Shown: positions 23,770 through 36,619 of the stretch, piece by piece | How the letters are laid out: each line of letters opens with the position of its first letter | Numbering within the stretch: position 1 is the stretch's first letter | Origin: Drosophila pseudoobscura | Lineage: Eukaryota; Arthropoda; Insecta; Diptera; Drosophilidae | Direction of reading: 5' to 3' | DNA length: 64,000 nucleotides | NCBI RefSeq assembly: GCF_009870125.1 | Contig: NC_046681.1 | Span: 11,607,001-11,671,000, forward strand | The notes under the pieces: model-generated | Database searches by the model: none | What the model saw: the letters and a program-made list of their open reading frames with translations, nothing else | Told to the model about the DNA's origin: nothing | Program-made: the position numbers and the translations under genes

Positions 23770-26700
23770 GTGTAAAAATGTCAGACTCTCCCACCCACAA
23801 ATTGGGGATGGAAGCAGGTGGTAGAGCCATGGAATCTATCTATAGTCCACCCGTCTTAGCGGTTCCACTGATTAATACCCCGTCGAACGAGATAATGACA
23901 AGACAACACCCAAAACAAAACAAAAACAGAAACAACAGCCACCCAGTGGTTGGGGGGCGATGGATATGCGAATCTCGATCATCTTCAGCTGGTTTGCCGC
24001 TTGCTGCTGCTCACTCGTGTGTGCCACAGCAACGGGGCACAGAGGCACAGCCAGAGCCAGAGCAACAGCTTGAATGTGCAACTGCAACATGTTCCCGTTG
24101 TCGTGGCAGCAGTGGCTGTGCAGTGGCAGTGTTGCATGCAACCGATGATTAAAACGGGGCAAGCTCCAAACTCTTAATTCTTAGGCATTTTCACTGAAAT
24201 TGTAAAATATAATTTCCAAAGAAATTCTTTCATCTTGCTTGACTCTGGCAATTACTACGTTTCTCTTGTTAATTTCTATACCCTTTTATGAAGCGCAGAG
24301 GTATGATGATTTGGAGGAGTGGTTTGGCAATGTGGAGAAGAATTTAGTGGAGATCCTATAGGGAATTTCTGTCTTCTTTGATGACTAATATCTGACTCTT
24401 TTAATTGCTGCAGGAAATGTGTCTTTATTAGAAAAATGTCTGATTCTAAAGAATATCTAATGAACTATCCAAAAAATTGGAAAACTCTATAGTACACCTA
24501 TCACAATCATTCTCTCAGGGTATCCAGCGTCTCGATCCCCTTTTTCCTGGTCTTCTTGTGTGTGTTTTTTTCTCAACTATATTTACTTTTTGCTTGCATT
24601 ATGCCTGCACTTTTCATGCGCGACTTCATTTAACTGTGGTTTTTGCATGATTATTGCTCCAGTTACCATCGCATCGCAGCAGCAACATCAGCGACAACGG
24701 ACTGCTGCTGCAGCAACATCAAACATGAACAACAACAACAACAACAACGAGCACTTCTGGTACCAGGCGGCCAGGTAGAAATTATGTTGAACAAACTGCA
24801 ACAACTTACAAATATGGGCATTGGTCTAGGCCAAAATGCAAAAGAAGGTGCAGCAATGCAGATCGTCTCGCTGTGGATCTATGGAAGATATTTCTCATTG
24901 TACAAATATATTTATTAAAGAGAAAACTGCAACAGCTAGAAAGGGTATTCGTTATTTAGAGTCTATCCATTTGAAGGGAGCCCAAAGATAGGAAAGTTCC
25001 ATGGTAAAAGGATACATGATGGACCACTTTATTCTGTCCATAGAACACCATTTATTGCCCCTATCTTAAGAGCTCTTATCATGCTATAGACTGCCCTTTA
25101 GAATGCGAATAGGGAAAATTCAACCCCTCCCTAAAGGTATTCCAGTTTTCCCCATAAATCTTCTGTAAGCTCTCTCACATTTCCCAAGTCATTTATATTC
25201 CGAAAATTGCCAAGGCAATTGGGGTCTCGGGTCTGGGGTCTGGCGTCTGGACTTTTGAAAAACGTAGACCTCCAAGCTCTTAATTAAACGTACAAATGCA
25301 AAAAAAAAAAAAAAAAAACGTAACTTAAAAGGAGCAAGGCGCCTCTTACTGATTTTACATTTTATCGTTTTCCTTTCTGCCTGATCATTTTTCTTTATTT
25401 TTTTTTTTTTTGTTCATTGTTTGAGGGAAACTCGCTCGCTGGCTGCTCGCTGCTCGGGCTCAGGCCTGGCCTCACCTGCTGCTCGTTATCTGCAGTATTT
25501 ATGTCATCGTTAAATTTGGCTTCCAGCTGCTTTTACTTGGACTCGAAACAAGTGCATGCGCGGCGGATCGTTCTATGCCGCCGCGCTATGGCCTAGGTGT
25601 GGCCACAAAATATTTAAACACAGCATAAAAATTAAAAACTAGTCTAATCACAGCACCCCAGCCAGTTCCACATACGTACGTATGTGGGCAAAAAGCCTGG
25701 CTCTGGCACAAGGCATCAAGCCAGATCATTTACTATAAACCAGCCGGAGAAGGAGCCTGAGCAGGTGATGTGTGAGATATATAAAAGGTGGCAGATAAAT
25801 TCAATGTTTATAGAGAACTAAAACCGATAAAAGGAACCCCCAACCCCGAACCCCGACCTCTGGCTGAAGTCTATTCCTAAAACGGGTTCTTCGACTACAA
25901 TGTTATTTTCATCTTGGGGTTCATTAAGGTTCTACACGGATAAGTTTTTAGTTAGTGCCGAATGTTGATTGTTGGTTTATTTTAATTTTACTACCCCAGA
26001 GGTTCGCCGGATCTTTAGAACCCATTAAGACAGCTCATTTGTTCAGAGATTTAGTTAGTTTCTATTAAGCACTTTAATTTGTTCGATATGGTTATGGTTG
26101 TGGGATAGTATTTTTGAGTAATTCTACTCTTAGCTCTGAAAGTCCAAGACATCAGTTTGAACCGCGGGTCTTAAGGATAAGCGAAAAACTGACCGAGGGG
26201 CGCTGTCCCATGACGCGTAGATCAGTGAAACTTTGAAAGATACCATCTTAAATCGAATCTAAGAGCTCTCCTTCCACTAAGAACTGCTGTAAAACGTAGA
26301 AAAAAGCGTAAGATCATGAATTTAGGGAGGTTTTTTGGAACTTTATAAAGAACTAAGTCTTTAACAGAAAGTATTTTATAAGATAAATGGATTTTGGATT
26401 CGATTTCTGTTAACTTTACATCTAGATAACATTCTCCTTTGGTACTTTGGCCTACCTAAATATTTTTCTCTATTTTAATATTATTTTGAAAGATTTTGTT
26501 CCCCCATTATATTTTGGTACTTCTTTCCCCCAAAAAAATCTCAGACTCAGTCGGATTGAGTTGTCCCCTTCAAATGTCAGGCCATCGCAAACGTTTGACA
26601 TCCCCAGAGATACTTCTCTGTGTGGAAAATGGACCGTGTCCCATTTACGTTTCGAGAATCCCCTTTAGAAAGCCTCGTGGAAAACTCATTTTCCCCTAAA

Positions 26701-29700
26701 TGAATGCTAATCCCTCCTGCAGGAAAAAAAGTCTCTTTCTCTCTCTTTCTGTCCTCTTAACTCTTGAAATCTTGAGACGGCAACAGGTGTAAATGATTTG
26801 GTGGCCTGCCACATGACATGCCACATGGTGGCTGTCCCCCCGCCGGTCAATGGCGTCGCTGCATTGCGTTCTGAGCAATTTCAAGAAGGAAACTGGTTGG
26901 TTGCCGTTGCCTGGCTGACTGGCTGCCTAGCTGCCTCGTGTACGTCTTAGTACGTCGTATTAAGTTTAATTTGCATGGTAAAAACTAAAACTAAAAAAAA
27001 AAAAAGAGAGAAAAATGAAATACTTTGAAAAGAGCCCAAGGCGCCAACAAGACTTGACACATTTCTTGCGGGGCCATGAGAATGAACTTCTTGGCAAGAA
27101 AATATACTTTTCCAATAGTTGACCCAATTGAAAAGAGCGATAGAGATAGATGGATAGGGGGGCTAGAGAGAGAGAGAGTGAGTGTGGGACTGCAGTTAAG
27201 GGCGACATCAATCATTGCATTATGAGACATTATTCTTAACGTCATCCTCTGTTGGTTGTCTAAGAAATGACTTGACAGCTTTCCAGTAAAAGTTTTTCTA
27301 GGCGGCAGAACCTTCCCAATCCCATCGATTGGTAGCTGCAAAAGAAAATCTTTGGGCATAAATGACAATCGATTAAGGTCAACTTTTGCTGGCCCTCATT
27401 CAGCTGCCGTGTTGCGAAAGTTGCAACGCCCAGCAGCAGCGGCAGCAGCAGCAAGTGGCGCCCCAAAGTACAACCTCAAATGGTAGCCAAGCGTAGCTCC
27501 ACGATCATGATCATGGTTGAGCGCAAGAAGGAGCATGCACCAGCATGGTCAAGTGGCGCAACGGCGTCTTGCAGCGACAACGATTTGCATGACCAGTCGA
27601 TGGGTGCGTGAGGCGATCCTCAAATCGGAATATAGTCGATCGATCCACACAGAAGAGGAAGACCAAAATTGGAGCAACTTCACAACAAGAGCAAAACAGA
27701 CCAGCAACAGGCCGTGCCGCCGCAATTACTTCTTCAGTTCCAACTTCTCTTTTCTCAGCTTCTCTCAGTCATGCGAGCGATTTTTCCGGTGCATCCATCC
27801 ACTGGCGAGCGGGGTGGGGCCTGGACATGGGCCTTGCATTCGGTTTGGGTGTAACTTCCCTCCCATCCCAATGGCTGCTGGCTGGCACAGTGAACCATTT
27901 GATCATTTGACCATGGAATTTGCATACAACCAATATATCTGAGAGAATTGGGCGAGCATTTGTTGTGGGTTTTCCATTGGACTGTGCTGATTACTCAAAT
28001 GGAAAGGGGGGTTTGGCTGGGGCAAAGCAAGAATAATTTAATTCTTTTGAAATATAAATTCAAAATATTACAAATATAAAGCTTGAATTTGGGAATTTCA
28101 AATGCCAAAAAAAAGGAAAAAATATCTCGATTTTGAAGATTATTTATTTTATTTATTAATAAAATGTTTCCTAATTTTTAAATTTAAAACGAAATGTCTA
28201 TAAATTTAAACATATATTTTTTGAATAAATTCCATTTTTATAATTTTAAATCTAATTTCCTTCAATTTTTCCCAAAATTCTTTTAATTTCAATAAAATTT
28301 GCTGAAATTTCCATAAATTCATTTAAAATTAATAAAAAACTCTTTTAGATTAAATTAAATTTCTACAAATTTAAATTATATTTCTGTAATTTTAGATTAA
28401 ATTCTATAAAATGTAGATAAATTTATTTATGTTTCAATTCAATTAAAGTTAAAGAAAAAGGTCTTTAAATGGTCGAGTCTTTTAATTTCACATAGGCGCC
28501 ATCTGCCAGGCTGTAGCAGAAGCTGTTGAGGCGAGCTTTCTTGCCACAGCCCTCTGTTGGTCACCTCAAAAGCTTTCGTACACTAAACAGAAACAAATGG
28601 CGCTAGCTAGTTTCTGAAATTACACAACCCACGACATATGTAGTACGCATGTAGCATTCATGTAGAGAAGAGATAAACAATCAATCTGGAAGAGTTCTAA
28701 TAGATATAATTGATATGTAAGGATATGAAAAGCTTTAGCAACTCCAAAGCCATCCATCTTTTGTGGTCTAAGATTCATTTTCGAATGGATTTGTATTTGG
28801 CTTGTGTATTTCACTATGGAAGATGAAAAGATATTGTACTCGAAACCAAATGGAGTAGAAAGATACATTTTAGAAGGGAAAATATATGCAAGAACAGATG
28901 TATCTTTTAAGCCTTAAAGGAGGCCTATTAATTCTAGATAAATAGATAAAAAAATAACTAAGTATTGCTTCAAAATATACACAAAAATAAGAACAAATCA
29001 AGGTACCCCTCAATTCACAATAATTCACAGACAAGTTCCCCTGGGCTACCAACTGTAGCACCTTTCTCCTACTTTAATAATCTAAATTTCCAATTTATTC
29101 TCAATATATTTGGACCTTAATTTGACAGAAAAGATTGCTCACTTGAAAAGATACCAAACATGCAGATACGAATACGAATACGAATACATAAACATATCAA
29201 AAACAAACGCCCCTATTTGTTGGGGCAAGTGAGGCGCATAATTCGTGTCAATATCAAAACTCATTTACTTGTGGTTGCCCCCTCCCCCTCCCCGCCCCGT
29301 CTAGGCCCCACTAAGAAGTACAAGTAGATCAAAAAGCAGCATAGGAATGGGGGGGCACACGGATGTCATTCAAATTGTGAGGAAGGAAGAGGCGAAGGCG
29401 ACGGGGAAGGGGAAGGCGAAGGGGAATGTGAATGCGTTCAAGTGTGATGCCGTTTATAAGCCATCACATCGTTGACAACGCTGGGCAACCTGGTAACCGA
29501 CCGTAGAGGAGATGTTTCCAAATCATTTTCATTTATTTTATTTTTTTTTCTAATTTGGTTTGAAATATGGAAAACTTTTCGAGGGATTTTAATTACTTTT
29601 CTAGCAGTCATTCCATTCATTTCCACTTGTTGCCCATCAGTTAAAAGTCAGAAGGCGAATGGAGGGTAACGAAGGCAGGAAGGACTCGCCACCAGAAAAT

Positions 29701-31500
29701 GGTATTTTCCATTTCCATTTTGGACATTTCACGGCTGAAAGGATTCCGCCCGATGTCTATCACATTTTGTGTGCCCATTACAACTTATTGCTGCCAACTA
29801 CTACTGCGGCCGGCTACTTTTAATACACTAAATTAACTTTTTCCCCCACGCCCCAGAGGACCCTCCCTTCCTCCCTTCCCAGTGGAGGCAAGGACGCGTA
29901 TTTTATCTGCCGTTTATCTCTCGCCTTTTGTTGATTAATAGCTTTGCGGTAATTAATTTGGCCATGAATGAAGTGCATTTCTATGGTAGAAGGGAAAGTG
30001 AGAGAAGGCCAATGGAATGCGGAGGGGAAGCCCCAGTTATCATGAATCTATATGGCATAGGAATGGGTTGCCTCTTTAGATCTGATAAAAGTTATATGAT
30101 GTGTTAATTAGCTTGAAAAGTGAGTTGGAAAAGGTGAAAGGAGAGGCTTTTCAGGGGGTTTATGAATAAATTATGAAAAACGGAAAGTCAAAGGTGTGGC
30201 ATTGAAGGTTTTTTAGACTTATAGAAGTGTTACCCATCGAAGAATCATTGAAGGAGGAAAATGAATAAAAAGACAAGTAAATTCTGGCAATTTTTGGACA
30301 GCTCCCTTTCTCTTGAAGGAGGCTTGTCTATCCCACACACACAGAAATCATCTAATCTTTGAGTAGAAGTCCTACACGTCTTCCTTCAGGATCATAAAAG
30401 GCACGGCTTCCGCTGCCCAAAATCGAGTTAACCTTCTGTAACACCTAACTACTTATTCCTTTTTGCGGCTTAAACTTTTCTCATTATAGTAGTACTCGTA
30501 TCTCCTGCCACCACATCCGCACATCCCACATCTCCACATCCCCACATCCAAATGCAGACAAACAGAGAGATAGAGAACAAAGTTCTGTAGGGGCTGCTAG
30601 CCCTGGGAATCGGCGTTTGCCAATGACTTCCGTCATCCCCCGACATACACTCGACGTGTAAATTTGCATTTGCTTCTAATTACAAGGGAGACAGAGAGAC
30701 AGGATGGGGTTGGGTTGGGTTTCGGTGGGGTGGAGCCCACACACCTGAGGAAGAGCCTCGGCCCAGCCCGCATCTTAGGAGAAAACTTTGGTAACCGTGG
30801 CATCTGCATCTGCATCTGCATCTTGCAGCAGTTCTCCAGCCTGGAAGCGACTGAAAGAGCACTTGCGGCAATTGCAATTTAGAATTTTCAATTATATTTA
30901 TATTTTTTTTCTTTTTCTTATGAGTCCTGCACACACACACACGGGAAAACACTAGAGAGAACTACAAATCAAGTGCCACGCACGCAAATTTCCTTTAATT
31001 AAAACTAAACTTTTAAGAGCCCTCTGCTCCAGCCTCCTTCTGCAGGATGCATCCCGCCTGCATCTTCGTGGTGCCACCCAATGGGGCCAAGGCGACATCA
31101 TCTTCGAGGGCAGAAGGGGGCGTGGCGACGACCAAAGTGCGGGCGGGCTAGGTGATGATTAACTCAGGAGTTTGTTCAGCTGAAGTACAACAATTATAGA
31201 GGCGGAAATTCAACGTAAGTGGATATGATTGGGGGAAATAATTATAAATTGTAAGAGAAAAGACAGATAGATGCGGCATATAAACCGAGTAGAAGCAAAA
31301 TAGATGGAGATTGCTCAAAAGGATTAATCAGCAAGCAAATCGGCTTGCTTTCATTATCGATACACAGGTATTTCATTTATTTAATGAGATTTAATGCACT
31401 TGGCTCTCTGTAGGACTTACTTAGCTCTGCTATTCAGACAATTTTATTGATTTGTGGAGAGAGAACCCTATAAACACCTGCAAATAACAGATCAATAAAT
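23770..31500. other. Noncoding, no gene seen
   Basis: No recognisable coding exon. The stretch is moderately AT-rich, with a strongly AT-rich block at about 28030-28440 (AAATTTAAAT-like words), GCAGCAACA trinucleotide tracts near 24670-24750 and 27430-27455, an AGAGAG tract near 27165-27180, and a GGCGAAGG/GGGGAAGG repeat at about 29390-29425. The longer open frames here have the composition of these repeats. Confidence 0.4.
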
Positions 31501-31513
31501 AGATCAATATAAG

Positions 31514-31562
31514 CGTCAACCCCGGACTCACTCGCTATGAGTAAAATATCTGCAGATGTTTT
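31514..31562 (+). repeat. Dispersed repeat fragment, copy 1
   Basis: The sequence GTCAACCCCGGACTCACTCG and the following TATGAGTAAAATATC match a segment at about 43140-43195. A third copy is inverted near 32890. It is part of an unidentified dispersed element, possibly the 5' section of a DINE-like repeat. Confidence 0.45.
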
Positions 31563-31874
31563 CACGTGATAATCTATATTTTAAGCAATATAAAATAATT
31601 TATATATCAATTTAAATCAATAAATAATTAATAATAAAAAATAAAATAAATAAAAAACCCAAAATTTAATAAAAAAAAATAAAGTAATAAAAAATAAATA
31701 ATAACAATAAATAAAAAAAAACTATTGCAGATCTTTTAATGTTAATGGCGACTAAAACACAAATATCTCTGCGTGGAAAATGTTCAGTCGGACGACTTGA
31801 GTCGAGTCACACGTGCCTCGACCTTAAGATACCCCGGTGTTTAACCAAATTAAAAGCAAACGTGAAATGTTCAT

Positions 31875-32112
31875 CCAAAAACAAACCAAAAATAGAGGAA
31901 AATCTTCCCCTGAAACAAACCAAAAATAGAGGAAAATCTTCCCCTAAAACAAACAAAAAAGAGAGGAAAATCTTCCCCTAAAACAAACAAAAAATAGGGG
32001 AAAATCGTTCCCGAACGTAACACAAAAAGAGATGCAAATCTTTCCCAAAAGAAATACAAAAGGAGATGAAAATCTTCCCCGGCAACAAACACAAAAAAGA
32101 ATGAAAATCTTG
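31875..32112. repeat. Tandem array of a ~34-bp unit, seven copies
   Basis: Units contain variants of GAGGAAAATCTTCCCCT followed by AAAACAAACAAAAA. The AAAATCTT marker recurs at about 31899, 31933, 31967, 32001, 32034, 32069 and 32104. Because 34 is not a multiple of three, it produces repeated open frames on both strands that are not evidence of a gene. Confidence 0.85.
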
Positions 32113-32114
32113 TA

Positions 32115-35100
32115 TTATGTCTAAACTCAGAGAATCCATTCCACGATTAGAGGTTAATAAAACTAACTCCGAAAACTTGAAAATATCTGGCAAATCTCAA
32201 GCTCTTTCTCTCTGCGTTTTCTCTGAGCTTCCGACTAGTTCCCGGAAAAACATCTATCAAAAAGTGGAAGTGCACTTGACAAAAAAAAAAGCAGACAAAA
32301 ATAGAGAGTGTGGAAGTGCAGAAACTTCCTCCACACCGAAAGAGTGACAGGGAGAGGAGGCAGTGAAAAAGTTTTCCTAACCCATATTAAAACATATTTG
32401 CGCAAAAATATGCAGATGCCAGGATGCCAGGCGGAGTGCAAGGAAGTTGCCCCCGAATATGTATGGGTGGGTGGGGCGCCAGCAGCAGCAGGGGGTGGTT
32501 TGGCAGTCAATTGCTCATTGACTTGGCTCAAAAATTGTTGGAGAGAGTTCCAGCGAGTTCCAAGTACTAAGCTCCTGTCAAAATTGCAGCTGTGACGACG
32601 ACGACCGTACGAATACTCGTATGAAGACGAAGCAGCAGGACGGAGGAGAAGCAGGAGGCTCAGAGTCAGTAGCAAAGTTCATAGCACTAGATACTATCCC
32701 AGAACCCACCAGCTACTTCTTCCTTACTTCATTCTTCTTTGGGATTCGAAATACCTGGTAGTTGTAGCATGAACGGGTATGTTGCTTATGTGACAGTCAC
32801 AAAAAATACAATACAAATTGAAAATAAATGTTTAAATTGGATAAATCACGAGCCTTAGGTGTCTACTTTCTTTCCTGATGCGTTGATGATGCCAAGCGAG
32901 TGAGCCGGGGGTTGGCACACGAGCCAAGCGATTGTGTTTCTATGCTTTATTTAAATTTATAATTGTATTTTTACTGCTTTTTCTACACTTTCTCTTTACT
33001 AGGTATCTCCCAGTCGTAGTCCCCCACGCCCTTTCTTATGGTTTTCTATTTTTTTTCTTGTGGGTTTTAGTTTCTAGTTAAGTTTACGTGGAGCGTGGAT
33101 TTCAAGCTGTGCGCGCACATAAGTTTGCGGCTTAAGCATGTGAAATTCATATGGATGGGAAGACAGACATATCTACACAAAACCCCCCTTCTAACCCCTT
33201 TTTACCTGGATAAGGGTGGCATAAAATACAGCTACGGCTAATGCTTTCAGAAGGAACCCTAATAACCTCAGACATTGCATGGCATACCATCGACGGGGGG
33301 GTGTCTGGTGCCGAACGAAAAGTCACCGAAAAAGTTACTGATGCCAAAAAGTTTAAAATTAAACGTACTTGGATTTCCTCTAGGTCCTAGGGGGATCTAC
33401 TCTATGTGGGTTGCAGGGTATGCTAGGATCCTATATGATGTCATTTGAGTGATAGATAGATGGGTAGATAGATAGATGGATAGAATATAATCTATTGGAG
33501 ATCATGCCTATCGGAATCTGTCTCCGAAGCTAAAAGCGAAAGCCCGAGTGTGCAAAAACAAAATTCATGCCGGGCGTAGAGGCAGCTCTGATCGCTCTCT
33601 AGCCCGAGAATCCAATAACAAAGTGAGTGGGGGAGTGAGGCACCGAGTATTCCATAGACCATCAACGACATATCTGCCAGTATGCCTTAACCATGCTCTC
33701 ATTTGCCTTGGCCTTTGACTTATCTGTGACACAAAGTTTCAATGAGAGACCCCATTTCGCTGCAAGTTTTAACCCTCTCTTAACCCAAAGAATAATTTAA
33801 GGTCTAATTATGTTGATGTAAAACTTTAAGTCAGAGCCTAATGGAATATAATCTGAACACAATTATTGAAAATTGACGGTAATTGAATTGAAATTTCGAA
33901 CAAATTTGAATGCATGGCGCAGCACTGGGGTATCGTGCAGGGCCACCATCAAAGTAGTCTTGAACGCTTGCAACATGTGACACGCGACGTGGCAGGCCTG
34001 TGTGGTCTACAATTTGTAAGCCAAAAAAAGGGGTCTATTAGGCATTTTACTCCAAAGTAAAGGGAAATTACTGAACACTTTCATGGGAGGTCGAAGGGAC
34101 TGATGCCCTATGATTATGGACTTCCAATTCGAGTGTTCTTTCTGAGATTAAAGCAAGTTGAGAGCCAAGTCCAGAGCCAAGTAAAGTACTGGCCATAAAA
34201 TGCTGCACAAAATCTCTTACTTAGAGACCCTTCCTTCGCTTACAAACAAATTCAATAAAAATAAAAATAAATTAGCTACAACTAAATGAGGCAAATAAAT
34301 TCATTTACCGCTCAATGCGCACCAAAAGGACATCCCCCCGATGGCACTGACTCCTGCCGCTGTATCTGTGGCTGTGGCAAGGTTAAAAGCCAAAGTTAAA
34401 GCCAACACGTATTCGTAAACTCAATTGCCACACAGCCAAATGCAATTCCAAGCCAACCCTCCGTGGGGCTAAGGGTCCAAACTGTGTTGCTTTTGCAAGA
34501 GTACACCCCCTGCAGCACCATCTGTGTTGCAGGTGATTCCCCTCCACACATTCGTGGTACTTATCTATTGAGGGAATTTCGCTTTGCTTTGGCTCTCGTG
34601 TCAAGCGATTGACAACACTCTTGAAATCCTCTCAAACGCAAAAAAGAAAAAAAATCTCTTTGATTTCTACGACATGTAATCAACTTAGGAAACTTCTATC
34701 CCATTCTGCATTCCCCATTTCCCATTCGAATTCATTTGTGTTTTCCCTTAAAGAAGTACTTACTCTATAGAAAAACAGTGCTATGCGTATGGGTTAAGAG
34801 TGGAAAAGTTCAGCCACTAACACACTTAGTTAATCACCCCAGGAAACACTGATTTAAATACAGATTGACGAACTATATCATCCATATTCATTCTCAGACC
34901 AGCACGCACCTGCTGCCTGTTCAGCTACGTAAACAAAACACACACAAAAAAAAAAAATACTATAAAAAACAAGAAAAAACCAGCTAAAAAAGAGAAACGT
35001 ATACCTGGTCAGTGATCCGCTTAGAGGGAAGCCCAAAGCGTCTGGGCAAGTGTCTGGGGGGCCTTGGAACAGGTTTTTTCACACCGCAGCCATGCGTCAA
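32115..35100. other. Noncoding, no gene seen
   Basis: No coding exon is recognised. Present are an inverted copy of a dispersed repeat near 32892-32930 and a GATA/GATG tetranucleotide tract at about 33450-33482. Its right end is the upstream flank of the first Gly/Gln-rich secreted protein gene. Confidence 0.4.
32892..32930 (-). repeat. Dispersed repeat fragment, copy 2 (inverted)
   Basis: Read on the minus strand, GTGCCAACCCCCGGCTCACT parallels GCGCCAACCCCCGACTCACT at about 43138-43157. Confidence 0.45.
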
Positions 35101-35127
35101 GAACCCACGAAAGTTCCGTTTAAAACG

Positions 35128-35164
35128 TATAAATAGAGAAAGATTTGGGTAGCAACGATTCAGT
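35128..35164 (+). promoter_or_regulatory. Core promoter (TATA and initiator) of secreted Gly/Gln protein gene 1
   Basis: TATAAATA lies at 35128-35135. A TCAGT initiator at 35160-35164 is 32-34 bases downstream, which is the correct spacing for a Drosophila TATA-Inr promoter. The predicted leader is about 56 nt, up to the ATG at 35218. Confidence 0.7.
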
Positions 35165-35217
35165 AGTAAAGATAGTTTTCCAACGTCTTCATTGGCAACA
35201 AAAACCTTTTAAGCAAA

Positions 35218-35597
35218 ATGAAATTTCTGGTAGGTTTTATCTTTGATCGGTCCGAGGATTGTGTTTGAATCCTATCCTCCACTACCCATAGGTGATCGTG
35301 TTTGTGGCCCTGTTTGCTTTGGCATCAGCCCTGCCTCAGTTTGGAGGATTCGGCGGCGGCTTTGGTGGCGAACAGCAGCAGCAACAGCAGCAGGATGCAG
35401 GTTTCGGCGGTGGATTCGGTGGAGGCTTTGGTGGAGAGCAGCAGCAACAGCAGCAGGAGAGCTCATCCTTCGGCGGTGGATTCGGAGGCGGCTTTGGCCA
35501 ACAGCAGCAGGAGCAGCAGGAAGGTGGCTTCGGTGGCTTCGGAGGATTCGGTGGCGAACAGCAGCAGCAACAACAGCAGCAGGGCGGATTCTTCTAA
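35218..35597 (+). CDS. Small secreted Gly/Gln-rich protein, paralogue 1 (two exons)
   Basis: Exon 1 (35218-35229) encodes only MKFL. The intron runs from 35230 (GTAGGT) to 35291 (CCATAG), is 62 bp long and is in phase 0. Exon 2 (35292-35597) supplies the rest of a 105-residue protein. The N-terminus is a clear signal peptide (MKFLVIVFVALFALASA), cleaved near LASA|LPQ. The mature part is made of FGGGFGGE-type Gly/Phe blocks alternating with Gln runs of up to eight or so, and ends GGFF. There are no cysteines. A TATA box and initiator lie upstream, and AATAAA follows at 35701-35706. A paralogue with the same 4-codon first exon and phase-0 intron lies 0.6 kb downstream. This architecture is typical of small secreted cuticle-like, silk-like or seminal proteins. 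I do not recognise the specific gene and the function is unknown. Confidence 0.85.
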
Positions 35598-35700
35598 ATT
35601 TTAGAAGAACTGGGAACCGACTTGAGCTGCCCGACGTTATAATGCCATTGGAAGTCCCTCTGGGAGAGACTTGAGACGTGTTAAACTTTATAGATCTAAG

Positions 35701-35706
35701 AATAAA
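35701..35706 (+). terminator. Polyadenylation signal of Gly/Gln protein gene 1
   Basis: A canonical AATAAA about 104 bases after the stop codon. Confidence 0.65.
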
Positions 35707-35814
35707 ATATAAAAAAAGTACAACCTATGCTTCTGGCCAATGACTCATGAATCTGTGAGATAATCTAATGTTCTTAAATGAACATCTAATTTGATTAGAA
35801 CAGAGTTGGAAGTG

Positions 35815-35955
35815 AGAAACAGAAGTGGAGACCAAAAGCGAGACAGAGATAGATGAGCGATGGAATTGGAGACTAAAAAGCGAGACAGAGATGGAATTTG
35901 AGACTAAAAGCGGGACAGAGACAGAGTTGGAGACAAAACGCGGGACAGAGATGCG
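35815..35955. repeat. Four-copy ~32-35 bp minisatellite between the two Gly/Gln genes
   Basis: Units are variants of GAGACTAAAAGCGGGACAGA followed by GATGGAATTG. They occur near 35829, 35869, 35904 and 35930. The unit is open in one plus-strand frame and gives an ETKSGTEMELETK-like string, but there is no signal peptide, promoter or conserved flank, so I treat it as repeat DNA. Confidence 0.75.
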
Positions 35956-36077
35956 AGAAAAAACCTGTATTTTTTCTACAAAATTATCTGTCAATCAGGG
36001 GGAAATCCCCCCATGACAGCACAAGATAGATCTAAGACCTAGGTAAAACCAGTTTGGAGTGTCACAAAAAAATCACC

Positions 36078-36117
36078 AAATAAATGGTAGAGCAGCTCCA
36101 GAGAAGCCAAGCAGTTT
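36078..36117 (+). promoter_or_regulatory. Possible core promoter of Gly/Gln protein gene 2
   Basis: AAATAAAT at 36078-36085 is a weak TATA-like match. GCAGTTTATT at 36111 could act as an initiator about 33 bases downstream. This is weaker than the promoter of paralogue 1 and is inferred by analogy. Confidence 0.4.
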
Positions 36118-36166
36118 ATTGAAAATTGTCAAACGTAGAAGATCGCTAGTTGGAAATCAAATCACC

Positions 36167-36538
36167 ATGAAATTTGTGGTAAGTTCAGGAGCCCTTCATT
36201 CTCACAAAATATGCCTAATCGAAGGTACCCTTTAGCTTGCTTTACTTGTGGCTTTGTTTGCCTTGACGTCAGCTCAGTTTGGTGGACCTTTTGGTGGCAT
36301 CATACGGGAGTTTGAGCAATTTGAACAAGGACAACAACAGCAGCAACAACAACAGAGTGGCTTTGGTGGCGGCCAGCAGGAGCAACAGCAGGAGCAAGGT
36401 GTCATCCTTAGGGGGCCCTTTGGCGGTGGCATTGAATTCTTTCAAGGTCAACAGCAAGAGCAACAGCAGGGGGCAGGAGGAGGTCAACAGCAGCAGCAAC
36501 AGCAACAGCAGGAGAACCTATTCGATCTCTTTGGTTGA
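36167..36538 (+). CDS. Small secreted Gly/Gln-rich protein, paralogue 2 (two exons)
   Basis: Exon 1 (36167-36178) encodes MKFV and ends at a strong donor, GTAAGT. The 57-bp intron ends at TTTAG (36235). Exon 2 (36236-36538) completes a 104-residue protein. The signal peptide is MKFVLALLVALFALTSA, cut near TSA|QFGG. The mature region opens FGGPFGGI, then has EFEQFEQGQ, three Gln tracts, two GPFGG blocks and the end NLFDLFG. Gene structure, signal peptide, intron phase and Gly/Gln alternation all match paralogue 1, so the two arose by tandem duplication. Copy 2 has more charged residues (Glu, Arg) and fewer FGGG blocks. AATAAA follows at 36604-36609. Function unknown, probably extracellular. 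Confidence 0.85.
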
Positions 36539-36603
36539 GATAATCATCCAACTGCCAACCTCCCCAACTAGTCATCATCATTCCTTCTAATCATAAAAAC
36601 TAA

Positions 36604-36609
36604 AATAAA
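36604..36609 (+). terminator. Polyadenylation signal of Gly/Gln protein gene 2
   Basis: Canonical AATAAA in the context ACTAAAATAAAGTTG, about 66 bases after the stop. Confidence 0.65.
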
Positions 36610-36619
36610 GTTGAAAAAC

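Noticed and set aside
31739..32092. Repeated open frames on both strands
   Set aside because: They follow from the 34-bp tandem repeat and have no gene context.
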